From assembly GCA_018287875.1 (NCBI GenBank), contig JAGVVL010000013.1:4030001-4094000 (forward strand): a stretch of DNA of 64,000 nt, written 5' to 3'. Positions within the stretch are counted from its first letter, which is position 1. Each line of letters begins with the position of its first letter. The DNA is from Nigrospora sphaerica. Taxonomy: Eukaryota; Ascomycota; Sordariomycetes; Amphisphaeriales; Apiosporaceae. Position numbers and translations under genes: made by a program. The notes beneath the pieces are model-generated. The model was not told where the DNA came from, searched no databases, and saw only the letters and a list, made by a program, of their open reading frames with translations. Positions 21,440-32,492 of this stretch are shown piece by piece.

Positions 21440-23540
21440 TCACCATCCTCCCAGGCTCTTCTTGTTGGGCTGAGCTACCGTTTCCCTTCCAGCCTTGACG
21501 GGTTTCGGCGGCTCCTGCGGTGCCTCTTCTTCCCCAGCTGGAATATCTTGGTAGAAGGCACGGATGACGGAGTCCACATCATCTATGGCCAGTGGCCTAG
21601 CGTCGGCCAGGTCTTTGACCTTCTGGGTGCACATCTTGACCTGGGTGTCGGTCATCGGGAGGCCAAGTTGCTCCACGCGGATTTTGATGGCATTCCAGCC
21701 AGTCAATCGTGAAGCAAAATGAACTGGGCGGAATGTAGCATTAGCAATTGTGCTCTTTCAAAATAACACCCCGACAAGTCTGGATTACCGTATCGGGAAA
21801 GCCCGTAATCTTCGGGTCGCAGAATCTCATAAGTCGAGGGCGAGTTTAGGATGGCTTTGGCATGAATACCAGCCTTGTGTGTGAATGCGCACTTCTCATA
21901 TTGTTAGAATAGCGTCCTCAAAGATGTAGCCTTACCTGAATACATACAAATCCGGTGATTGGGTTATTGAAAGGTATGTTGATTTGCACTGTCTCCATTA
22001 GCTACTAGTGATCAGTACATCGCAACAATGTGAACTTACCTGCATCGGCCACGAGATTCTCAAGGTCTTTCAATCTGTCGAGCTTGTACCTTTTTCCCGT
22101 TTAGATAGAATATTTCACTAACAGAAATTTGATTCTTACTTATTGCGCACGTAGTCACGATCGGCAACCACCATTCGCTATATTCGGATTAGCAAACGTC
22201 ATATCTAGGTCAGAATGCCCATACCGCGATGAATCCACCGAGCGTCGTGATGCCGTTCCGCTCGCCGATGCCTGGACAAGCTCAGTATACGTGTAAGTGA
22301 AGGAGTCTCCTACGTTTAACATACCAAGGACTGAGGTGTCAACTATTGAAATGTCAGTATTTTGTCTTTCCAAAGACTCTTATTGAAGCTTACCATGCGT
22401 GGCGCCGGCTTCCAGGGCACAGAAAGCATTGGCTATGGCACATCCAGTATCGTCGTGCTTTGCTAGTCGTTAGTAGACGAGGAAAACTTCAAGGTTTGTC
22501 CACGGTATTCAGCACAGGTAGACGAGCAAACTCTAATCATTATCCCCTTATATGTGCATCTTTGCAGTGTTTTATAAGAGGGTATGAAGGTGGGAGAGAA
22601 CTCACGAAATGGGTTTCGATATCACAGCTGACGACGCCGCGGAGGGCTATGAGTTTTTATACCGCGTTAGCCCTTCCAACGCTAGTGCCAATGGAAAGGA
22701 ACGCTAGGCATAAGGAAATCATGATCTCAACTTACTTCGAACCAGATCGAAGACTTGCCGTGGGGAAGCACAACCGACAGTATCAGCAATACCAACACGG
22801 TCCACGCCGATCTTATCGACAGCGCTATAAACCGTGAGAAGATCCACGATGTCGGAGCGAAAAGAGTCCTCGCTGGAAAACCGGACTTCCAGGCCCTTCG
22901 ACTTCACAAATTGAACAACCTCAGTAGCCGTCTGGGCAATAATTAGCATTTTGCTCAGATGCTCGGATCACAGAATAACGCTGGCGTGCATAAACATGCC
23001 TTGATGATATAGTCCATATCCTTTCCGTGTGAGTGCTCACGAAGATGCGCAGAGGTGCCGATCACGATGTCAAGGCCGTCGACGCCCGTCTCCACGGCGA
23101 TGCGGGCGTCATCCATGTGACAGCGGACGTGGGTGAGGATCTTGGCCTTTAGCCCGAGCTTACAGATGGTCTCGCAATCCTTCCTTGACTGCTCCGAGGC
23201 GGCCGGCGACGTCAGCTCGATGTAATCCACGCCGAATTCGTCCAGGGCTTTGGCGATTTTGATCTTGGTTTCTGTGTCGAAAAAAGCATTGGAAAACTGC
23301 TCGCCCTCGCGAAGGGTAGATTCGACTACGCCAGGCCAAGATATCGTCAGTCACACAAGGCCAACGCCAACCTCAAACTGCAAAGACCAGGACGGTGCAG
23401 TACAACGGGGAGTGGCATCTGGCATCAAGGGAGCTCAAAGGAGAACGGGGCAGACGAACTGATCTTGAATCTCGACACGTTGCTCAAGTGGTTGGTCACA
23501 GACGGACGGCACCCAATGCCCTGGGCCTTGGCCTAGCGAG
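21440..23540 (-). CDS. Homocitrate synthase, 12 or more exons
   Basis: The enzyme condenses acetyl-CoA and 2-oxoglutarate to homocitrate, the first step of fungal lysine synthesis by the alpha-aminoadipate route. Exons (descending) end at 23460, then 23325-23000, 22931-22736, 22646-22606, 22457-22394, 22342-22325, 22271-22225, 22176-22140, 22089-22040, 21988-21948, 21891-21789 and 21723-21440. All joins keep frame and give a continuous HMGL-like TIM barrel. The Ser-Thr-Leu-Arg-Glu-Gly-Glu-Gln catalytic start, the Glu-Thr-His-Phe-His metal site and the C-terminal LeuA-like region are present. One exon is only 18 bases. The intron 22999-22932 begins GC. The N-terminal exon is unresolved: a TAG lies just upstream of the segment at 23537, so another intron is likely. 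It could be the housekeeping gene or a paralog; LYS20/21 naming is withheld. Confidence 0.88.
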
Positions 23541-25349
23541 TTGGATTTAATATTGCAAAAAGGAGATTTCTCGCCTGACAAAGCAGTACGCTGGGGAAGG
23601 ATTGGGCAACGTACGGAGCCGCCAGTTTGTCCATAGTGAGCTTCGAAAGAGGTTAGCTGGGCAGCGTACCGAAGGATCAAAGGGCTGGGACGCCGTGGTC
23701 AAAAACCTACAAGCTCTCTGTGCCCCCTCAGTGAAGTTGATGCCGCTGGAATCGCTGGTGTTAGTCATTGCGGTTCGTAATAACGATGATCTTTTCAAGG
23801 CAAAGTATGGATCAGTCCTGAGATGGGTGAGCGAGGAAAGATTGATGGGTGTTTAAACGACGGGCGAGTCTGACTGATACGTCCTCGTCTTTCTTTACCT
23901 CTCCGTCATGAAAGAGCGGAAGACGAAGCGGCAAACAGCAACCCAATGACGAGACCAAGCAGCGCGGTAGTCATGTTTACTTGTTCCGAAACGGGCTGCT
24001 TCTGCAGATAGATTTACGTAACGCCATGAGGAGCTTATGTATCTGGTGTTCGCGGGATCCACACTGAAGCCAGAACACAACACTGGGCCGGGGCCAGGGT
24101 AATCAAGACCGGAAATAGTTAGCTCGGCCGTTCTCACAAGACGATCGCGATCCCCTTAGGCTCGTGTCCTAACTATTTTTGGGGCCCCAGGCGGCACAAG
24201 ACCCAGCCGCGGCATTCGAATGAGCTTTTGCAATTGGTCGAGTATGCGTAAGGATGATCAGGGCGCTAATGCACGGCGGTAATGGTACGGCCGAGTGATG
24301 AAAAGCTTGGTATTTTGGCTTACATCTCGACCTAGCGAGAGGAAGTAACCTTATATCGGGCAAGTGACTACTGACTAGTGGTGTGGGGGTCCGAGGCTGC
24401 CACACCGGTCGCCTCGAGCTGTCACTATTTCTCCAGACTGCATCCATCGTAGTTTTGTCGTTTAGGGGTGTGGGGAGATACGGGCCCGGTGAGACCGGGT
24501 AGTGGAACCCGGAGAGGCGAAACAGACAGTCCGTCTCGTCCGGCGGAGAGAGATGAACGGCCCCGGCTAAAATAAATAAGCTCCCGGAGCGCATGGAGGG
24601 GCGGGGCGGTCCGGGTGGAGAAGTAAGTGGTCACAAATCAAAATTCGATATTGTGTGGACATGTGCTGTCGATGGAACTGCTCTATGTGGGGCACGCAGG
24701 CATGGCTTGGTGTGTGCGAGGGCCTGCCTAACAATGGGAACACTGAGAAGTGCTCCAGCATGCATTTGCGGGAAAGTCGTCATCTCACGGGTATCGTCGG
24801 CTGGAATGGGTGAGGGGTAGCGCTGCAGGGGCCGATGGTGTCTGGACTATGCCATCGTATGTACCTCCGTGAACTTGCAACTGCCTGCAAACGCACACGA
24901 AAACAGGGAAAGGAAGCAAGCATTGCGGAACTATCTCCTGCTTGGGCGCCCATTGCTATTGCCGCATTCCGCCCCTCTTGCGATCATGTATCCATTCATG
25001 GGAGTCCCGGACGGGAAGGGCAGACCCTATCTTGCCGCCGGAGGAACGAGGGCAGGCAAACCCCGAGGGACAAAACATCATGCCATTTATGCGACATCCT
25101 GCCCTTGAGGCCGCGGAGTGCTGAGGTCCGTCTTCTCAGGTGAGCCCTTCACGGCGGGATTTTCTCATTCGTCTGCGAAGAAGGACTTCCCCTTGTTGTT
25201 CAGATATCAGGACTTATTAGCTTACACATGCTTGTGCTTCTTTGTATTGACCCCCATTTATTCCGTCCCCCCTCAGACATTTGTCATCGGCACACGCATT
25301 GCACCGCTGCTTGAATATCCACGACACCATATATCCTAAGAAAACCAAC
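23541..25349. other. Intergenic, no supported gene
   Basis: This presumably holds the first exon and promoter of homocitrate synthase and the promoter of the gene at 25350. Several 70-140-codon frames overlap on both strands, as expected by chance in GC-rich DNA. None has a domain, and none is preferred by codon pattern. Confidence 0.45.
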
Positions 25350-26092
25350 ATGGATCTCCAAGGTAGTCCTCCCACCACTGCTTTCTTTTCTGAATCCCAA
25401 GCTCATACCAGGTAGACGCCCTCATCGGCCTCGGAGACCTGTCGGGCTTCGGGGGTGGAGAATATATGGGCCTGTCTTCTCATATCTCACAGGAGTCAGA
25501 TCTTGGTATCGGCTCGTTAGCGACTTCCATTGGCACCGTGTCATCCAATTGTGGGCTGCCATCGCCTTCCGCCCTGTTTCCATCGCCATCTCCTGATCCA
25601 ACTTCTCAATTTTTGGTGTTCAATAACCTTGAGGGGGAAGACATCGACACCGGCGTCTATGGTAACTGCCCTCTTCTCCAGGATGACGATAACGTCACTC
25701 CCGACCACATCTCTCTTGCTTGTAGAGCTCACAGACGGGAGGCCCCACCAACACCACCATACTCTCAGTCTACAAACCCATCGCCGAAAGTGGCCAGGGA
25801 TCGAGGCAGTCGCGCATCTATCTCGGCGGCGGGCTACGGACGAAGGCAAAGACGTCGGACTCTCATTCATGCCAAGATTGAGAGGAAGAGGGCATGGAAC
25901 ATCTGCTCTGCCCTTGGAACGTGTCAGCGCAGGAGGCTTCGTTTCGAGCGTCTTGAAAAGCAGGCTGTTCGGCTTCAAAGAGAATCTGCTGTTAGGAAAT
26001 ATTTGGCAGAAAGCTTATTGAGAAATGATGGTGTAATTATTGATTCGAACCGTCCGCGTCGAAACCGAGCTGTGGATAGAGACCGGCGGTAG
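25350..26092 (+). CDS. Small protein with basic C terminus, unrecognised
   Basis: A 13-base first exon (25350-25362, start context CAACATGG) joins across a short intron (25363-25415) to one long exon, giving about 229 residues. The N-terminal 130 residues are Ser/Pro-rich with acidic patches. Residues from about 145 on are strongly basic (Arg/Lys runs), followed by a Leu- and Arg-rich stretch that could be helical. It might be a diverged or frame-damaged bZIP-like regulator, but the bZIP signature is not visible, so I do not call it. The first intron is inferred from a GTAGTC donor, which is weak. Confidence 0.4.
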
Positions 26093-26880
26093 TCAACCAC
26101 CTCTTGCACTCGGGAATTAACAGAATCCGTATATCATTGCTGTGGGATGCTCCACCAATCTGCGTGCCCTTTACCTCACACGTCGTGGGAGACCCAAATC
26201 ATCTACGACCCCACCTGTCGTCTTCTCCAGACACCGTAAAAACAAGACCAAGTTGACTTGTTCACAGCAAGAACCAGGACATCCTTCTAGCACTGCCAAT
26301 TACTGAAGTCTTGCTGGTCGATTGAAGGGTAGAAGGTATGGCTCAAGAGAGCACAAATGAGATTGTTTCATGCACGTGGCCATGTCCGTACATATAGCAA
26401 TCTAATACTTTTATGGTATACGCCCCAGACATGGTTGTCAATCAGGTGCCTGTTATGGCTCTCTAATTTGTCCCCTAGAGAAGTGACCTTTGTAGTGCAG
26501 AACTGTGCAGACCGATCCGGTGAAGAAGAACCAATGTTAAATAAGGAAACACAAGGTTTCAACCAAGGCCAGAGTATACCAGTGATCCTGAGTCTTATGA
26601 GTGTTGCGAGATATCAGCTAGGCGAAAAGGAAGTATAACGATTGTGAGGTTTGCTAACGTCTGATAAAACATAAAAGACCTTCATCCGCTGCGTTCAGTA
26701 GTAGTGTACGATGCATGGACTACAGACATTCGATATCAAGCAAATGAAACACCCTGCGGCTATACCTCCATACAGTATAAAATGGCCAATCTTTCAGGTT
26801 CACCCGACTCCCATGTCCTCTTCTGGAGCCCCAATATGAGTTTGACGTCGTAACCTTGCAATTTCGAGGCCCAGTGGCGA
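26093..26880. other. Intergenic between convergent genes
   Basis: This is the 3' flank shared by the plus-strand small gene and the minus-strand desaturase. Only short open frames occur, without features. Confidence 0.45.
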
Positions 26881-28029
26881 TTACTGGCTTTCGGCGCCAC
26901 GCTTTATGATGGTCGGGTCACGCGCCATCTGTCGGAACGACTCCAAGACGCCGCAGGACAGCGCCGAGCGCTCCGCGAACATTTTGCTTTCATCTACAAG
27001 GGCTGCATGGGCGGCAGGGAGTTGGTGGAAAGGCACTTGGGCATGGAGGTGGTGCACGGCGTGGAAGCCATCATTGTGCGGGTTCACTGTCGGGAAAGGG
27101 ACACGGGGTCTCTGGTCAGCGTCCTTTTATCTCTCTTTCTTTTGAACAAGGAAGCACGATGCCGTAATGGAGCAGGTCAAGGCGTCAAGGCGGTAGAGAA
27201 AAAAAGCAAAGGTACACTCACTGAACCATTGATGGACGAAGCCTATGTTCGACCTCGAGTGTCCGAACTTGCCTGTGAGATCCAAGCCGATGTGCTCGGC
27301 CGCCTCGGCCCAGTAGCGGAGCACAGGCAGCACGAGGAAGAAGGGAACGGCGTAATACAGGGCAAGAAGGCGAGCGGTGGGCATATGAGCCATGGCGCCG
27401 GCCAGCACCGGAACCCAAAAGAGGAGTTTACCAGGGTACCCGGCCGAGATCGTCCAGTAGTCGGCAAAGGTGGTGGTGAGATATTCCCAGTGAATGTAAC
27501 CAGACAAAGGGAGGACGAGGAGGTAGTAGAGAGGGGCCTCCGGGACCCGGTCTAGGCCTAGTGCGACTATGCGTATCAGGTCCGGGTCCCGCGTCGCATC
27601 TCCGAGGTGCTGGTGATGGATGAGGTGACCGCGGCGGTAGTCCTCCAATACGCGGAACACGGGGAAAGCGTAGAGGCATTGCCATGTGTAATGGACCTCG
27701 GGAGTGGCGAAAAGATTGTAGTGGGACGCCTCGTGGACGAGGCACTCAAAGCCACGCATCCGTGAAGCAATGAGCAGGCAAGCGACCGCGTAAGCCGCCC
27801 AGCCCAGCGGAAGGGCGCCAGCAGATGGGGAAGCAGCGCAAACATGCTCACTGACAGCGATACAAGTGCCCATGACGGCGTAGTTGGCCAGGATGACAAG
27901 GAGGCTCTGCCTGCCGTTGCGGGTGCGAAATCCGTTTGCCAATCTCAAGGCCTGCTTGTGGGCTTCGGTTTCCACTTCAACGGGCGGGCGCTCCTCAACT
28001 GAGACAGGCTCCTGAACAGTGTACGACAT
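26881..28029 (-). CDS. Membrane fatty acid desaturase-like enzyme
   Basis: It is a di-iron membrane oxygenase fold that introduces double bonds or hydroxyl groups into acyl or similar chains, probably in the ER. Exon 1 is 28029-27222 and exon 2 is 27086-26881, with a 135-base GT-AG intron. The spliced protein is 337 residues. Three histidine boxes are complete: His-Glu-Ala-Ser-His, His-Leu-Ile-His-His-Gln-His and His-Ala-Val-His-His (the last encoded in exon 2). Hydrophobic segments flank them (residues 30-70, 75-95, 165-235). No fused cytochrome b5 domain is present. The substrate cannot be read from sequence. Long plus-strand frames here are antisense shadows. Confidence 0.85.
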
Positions 28030-30703
28030 GATCTGGGCGTGGGAGGTAAATAGAATGTTACAATGTGAACGTGGTTAATATGTGGCAAAGAATACGAACG
28101 GACACATATGTTAAACGAGTTGATCTGAAAGTCTCAATATGTCCCATGATGCGAGGAGACGGAGCTCGTATTTATTTCCCCTGCCAGCAAACGAGAACCG
28201 AAATAGTCCGTCTGTCTATTCGCACGGATGTGGTATTCAACAAGTGATCGACGTTGTTGCCGCGGATATCCGTACGTCGTTCGATGCCTTCCCGCCATGG
28301 TACGAGAATGCAGACAAACCCACTACCTGCCAAATTTTGCGTGTTAATCATTCCCTGTCTACAGTAGTATGAAAACTTCTTCTCTCATCTTTGCTAGCGA
28401 CTGGGACACTTCAAGGACTCTGCGTCATCACCGCTCAGGGTCCGTCCGTCATCCCCCGCTTCGGGAAGCATCTGGCTCCCTGTCCCCGCGGCTATCTACC
28501 GGGTCCGCGATGCGTACGACTATAGTGCTAACTATACATACGAGAGGCGTGAACCGTTGAGTTCTGGAACCATCCAAGCGTGATGAACAGGGACCACTCG
28601 ACGCGGTTCTCCCCCCCTCCCCTTCCCCGCCCCCCCAATCTGCTCACTCAGTGACGCGACGGCTCTGGGTGAGCTTTACCTCGGTATTTCTTCATAAGTG
28701 ACTAGGCAAATCCCCCTCCCAATCACCCTACCGCTATTCCTAACCCAGCGGGGTCCGCGCCTTGGCTCGTTAGCGTACAAGTTGATTCGTGACACTCGCG
28801 GCGTTGGTGCCGGTGGTGCCACAAATGGGTTGCGATGATTCTAAGAATATGGGATTACCTCTATCCCTATAGAAGTTACAACGCAAATCGGTTCTCGATG
28901 GGTGTATTGGTTAACAGGAGAGGGCGGTATAGCGCCGAGGCACAGGGGGTTTTCCTCCAATCGGACATTTCCCCGGCATGGTTTTCTTAGGGGTGGGAAT
29001 ATATGCAAAGGGGTCATCATGGCCTCAATCAGCTGTGAGTAGAACGACCGACGGCTACCATGGGGGCCGGGTACGGTCGTCGCCGGACCCCATTCCAATC
29101 TGGGGCTGGAAGTATTGCAGCCATCAAGCCCGAAACTCCAGCAGGCCCCTGACAGATAGAATGACCTTCCTAGCTTAGGGCGTGATCTTCGTGACCAAAA
29201 TCCAAAGTTTAAAGTGACTTCGACCCCTGTCAATTAACTGGGGCTGAGGAGATGTACTCACTAGGGACGCCTACGTAAGGCGGTACGTAGTTTCCAGCTG
29301 AATTTAGTAGGCGGTCTATCGTAGGATAGCGAAAAATATCTTAGCGCTACCGTTCCATGCCCCTCGCTTATGGCCTGTAGTCATCACCATGGCGGACAGT
29401 TTTAAAGTCGACGATCTTAGCGATGCTGTTAGGGACGGTATTAAGGTTGGCGTTAAGGAGGTTCCTAACGCTAGCGCCCTCTCCGACAGCGAAGTGCCAC
29501 CTATCGCAGAGGTGGCCAGCTAAGCCCTCGCCGCCAGCCATGCCAACACCATGGCAGTCACGATGCCTTCGCACTCCAACTCTCGGCCGACCACTCGAAC
29601 CGCTCGATCGCTTTTTAGTCGGCTGAACATTGTCATGACAGCGGAATTACGTAGCCCCTTTATGGCCTGCGTATTGGCCTGCGCTCGGGATGGATAGTCT
29701 GGCGCTGCAGCGGCTATAGCGTTCGTCGGTCCCTCAATATTAGAAGCAGTAGGTCTTCACTAAAGACTTCGTTTATAGTTTTGATCACTAGTTGGACGAA
29801 ATGCTGCTTATGGCGTCGCCCGCGCTTAGGCCGCTGGGTCATCGAACGGAACGCTAATACTGGCATTATTGAAGTCACCACTAAATGTTTAGTGATCATG
29901 GGCGATACAATTAATGTAATTTGCTCTTTTATTGTCGATCGGCAGGCGGGAGGGGGGTGTAATGCAGTCGTCCCCCGGCGCGGAGTAGACACCCAACCCA
30001 GCTTTCTGCATTCAGATCCCTTGAGAGGCGGGTCGTCAGCCACAGCCACGTCAGCAGAGGAACATGGATATGTGGATCTTGGTTCTGGGTGAGAAATCGC
30101 CAGCAGGCACATAATAGTCAGGGGTAAAAGATTCGCGCGTTGCATGTTGCTCTCATCCGGTTAGTGGGGGGAGGGCGGGACAGAGCGTTCCTTCCGGACG
30201 GGCCAGTGCAGTCCGGTCCGTTGTATCCCTTCACCACTTAGCCTGTCTACCGTCACAACTTCAATACTTGTGGTAACGCCCTCACTTAGGGGGGGAACTT
30301 AGTATAGAGGGTCCGAGGTGGGGGTGGGGGTGGGGGGATGGCGGCGGATTCATGAAAGGAACAACCCTGTTTTCAGGGCGCTTGGCTCGGGTCAGGTGGA
30401 GGCGCTTCATCAAGGTTACATAACAATTACCACTCTTATTGCTTCCGCTCGCGGGCCCTCTTGCAAGCCATAAAATTATAATCAAAGGCAAGATGGGGCC
30501 AGGATGTCGCCATTAGGGCGTACGTGGCGCCACTGATTCCTCCACACATTTGGCCGAACCCGCTGAGGCACTGGACGTCTTAGCATGTTTTTTGAAACCA
30601 GGTTGTAGCCAGATGGGGTTCCCCAGATTGTTTTCCCACCCACTTCACACATTTTCGTCAGTAGAACAGCTGCTCCCGCGAGGAAACAGACACTGCGCCC
30701 TGC
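28030..30703. other. Long intergenic region, one possible relic
   Basis: No gene is supported over 2.7 kb. A plus-strand frame starting with ATG at 29388 opens with a codon-like run but meets TAA at 29522 and further stops. The flanking sequence around 29260-29340 has a TACGTAAG/CTTACGTA-like look, so a decayed transposon ORF is possible. Other open frames are short, overlapping and featureless. A G-rich tract lies near 30315-30340. Confidence 0.4.
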
Positions 30704-31538
30704 ATGTCGCGCTTCGTCCTCTCCAACGAGGTGGCCGAGCTGCTGCCCCGGATGCAGGTAGTGGTTGTCACAGCGTGCGGCTTAGACAACGCGTCCGAGA
30801 AGCCCGAAGTTGCTACTCGGTTCCAGGTACGATCCGCCGGCCTTTGCTGCCCGTCTTTCTCGTCGCCCTTTTCTAAAGCTACTCCCTTGGCAGAACAGGG
30901 TGGAGGCGACGGTTCAGCACTTTGAAGCCAACAAGTACGCCAACGCCCAAGCGCATCCCCGCATCCTCCTCTACCGCGACGCGCTCAAGAAGGCGGCCAA
31001 CGTATCGGCCAAGAAGTACCCGCAGTCGCATGAGAGCCTGCTGAAGCGCGTGCTCAAGGAGAAGCGGGCGCCACCGCCCATCTCGCCCGTCGTCGACTTC
31101 TACAACAGCGTCAGCGTCGAGCACGTCGTGACGGCGGGAGCCTTCGACCTCGACGAGCTGAAGAAGGACAGGCCCGACTCCCCCCCCTTGGCTCTGCGCG
31201 TGGCCGCCGTCGCCGACGACACCTTCGTGCCCCTCGACGCCCCCGACGGCGCCGCGCCCGCCCGCGTCGACGCCGGCGAGATCCTCTACGGCCAGGGCTC
31301 AACCGTCTTGACGCGTCACCTGGCGTGGCGCCAGAGCCGGCAGGCCCTGGTGACCAAAGACAGCACCAACGTCATCTTCGTCAGCGAGGTACTGCACGAG
31401 GACGACTCTGGAGCGCCGTCTGAGTTGGCGAAGGCCGTGGCTGCCAGTTTGCAAAACGGCCTCAAGGATTACTTTCACGTCGACTCCCGGGTTGACTTTC
31501 TAGGCAAAAGCCTGGGGAAATTCGAGGTGGAAGTATGA
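30704..31538 (+). CDS. B3/4 (tRNA-binding) domain protein
   Basis: Exon 1 is 30704-30826, the intron 30827-30893 (GTACGA to CAG) and exon 2 30894-31538, giving 255 residues. The second half matches the B3/4 domain known from the phenylalanyl-tRNA synthetase beta chain and from stand-alone proteins. It has a Phe-Tyr-Asn-Ser-Val-Ser segment, a Gly-Ala-Phe-Asp-Leu-Asp segment and a Trp-Arg-Gln-Ser strand followed by an Asn-Val-Ile-Phe-Val core strand. The role of the stand-alone protein is not established; editing or binding of aminoacyl compounds is a family-based guess. It seems intact. Confidence 0.85.
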
Positions 31539-32492
31539 ATGGTTCTCTCCCCGGCGGCGGCTGCGAGCCTGGTGGTGGTTGTTTATTTTACTGCGTTTGT
31601 ATAGCTGTTGAGATAACCTGTACCTACGAGTCCCCGCCTTCGTTATATCCCTTCATTATACTATTTTGTAGGCACCGTTCGTTATGGTATTCTGTAGGCA
31701 CCGGTCGTTTACCCAGTGGCACGCCCCTGAAAAGATGTGAGAGATAAAGTGAGACACCCCTTTGCGTACCAGTACCTCAGTGATTCACAGTATCAGCACG
31801 ACACTAACAAGACGCCGTGTGAGTACACACTCATGACTTTGGCCCCCGAGCAGTGCAAACGGAACCGAAGTTAGCCCGAACAACCCCCACTTCTGTTACT
31901 TCTACTATGGGTACCTAGGACCTGGCGGGTCGTTACGCTCCAGAGATCAATTGGGTGAGATGCACCACCAGCCAAGGTCGGGCGACGCACCGGCCGGCTG
32001 TGCTGGGTGGCAACAGGCTGGATGCAGTGGGGTAGCCGGCGTTACATTCGCGCAAAGGTGGCCCGTCTGCGCCTAATTCGGTACTTCGACCGTCGACATC
32101 AGACGTATTTCCCTTTTATTATGGATGACGGGGTGCAGCAGTCGAGCGGGAGTACAAGGACCCACCCGCTGTAGGCCCATGGCAGCGAAACCGACGGCTC
32201 CCTAGGCCGGGCGGATCGGCCCCCTTCCTTGTTTTCGATGGACCGGAAGAGTGGCCGGTGAAGGGATCAACGAAGTTAAGGGCTTCCCTTTTCCCTTCAC
32301 CCCCACCCTCCTCGGCTGGAGATGACCTTGTGACGCTTTGCGGCTGCACAAACCGTGGCTTTGGCTTATCCCCCCCGTCTTTGTTTAATCAACACTGGGG
32401 CCCTATATACACACTAGCGGTAGCCAGAACATACGCACCGCACCTTTGAAAACCACGATTGTTGTTATACTAGTATAAACCACTCTATACCC
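31539..32492. other. Intergenic; promoter of arrestin-like gene
   Basis: No gene is seen. A CTATATACAC word at about 32402, roughly 90 bases before the next ATG, is a plausible TATA-like element. Otherwise no conserved site is recognised. Confidence 0.45.

Noticed and set aside
21440..23540. Homocitrate synthase as a pseudogene
   Set aside because: The fragmented open frames turned out to be short exons; all joins from 23460 to 21440 restore one conserved frame.
24169..25143. Overlapping ORFs of 75-140 codons on both strands
   Set aside because: No domain, no splice logic and mutual overlap in several frames; chance frames in GC-rich DNA.
27007..27555. 182-codon plus-strand ORF
   Set aside because: It is antisense to the desaturase exons, which carry the three His boxes.
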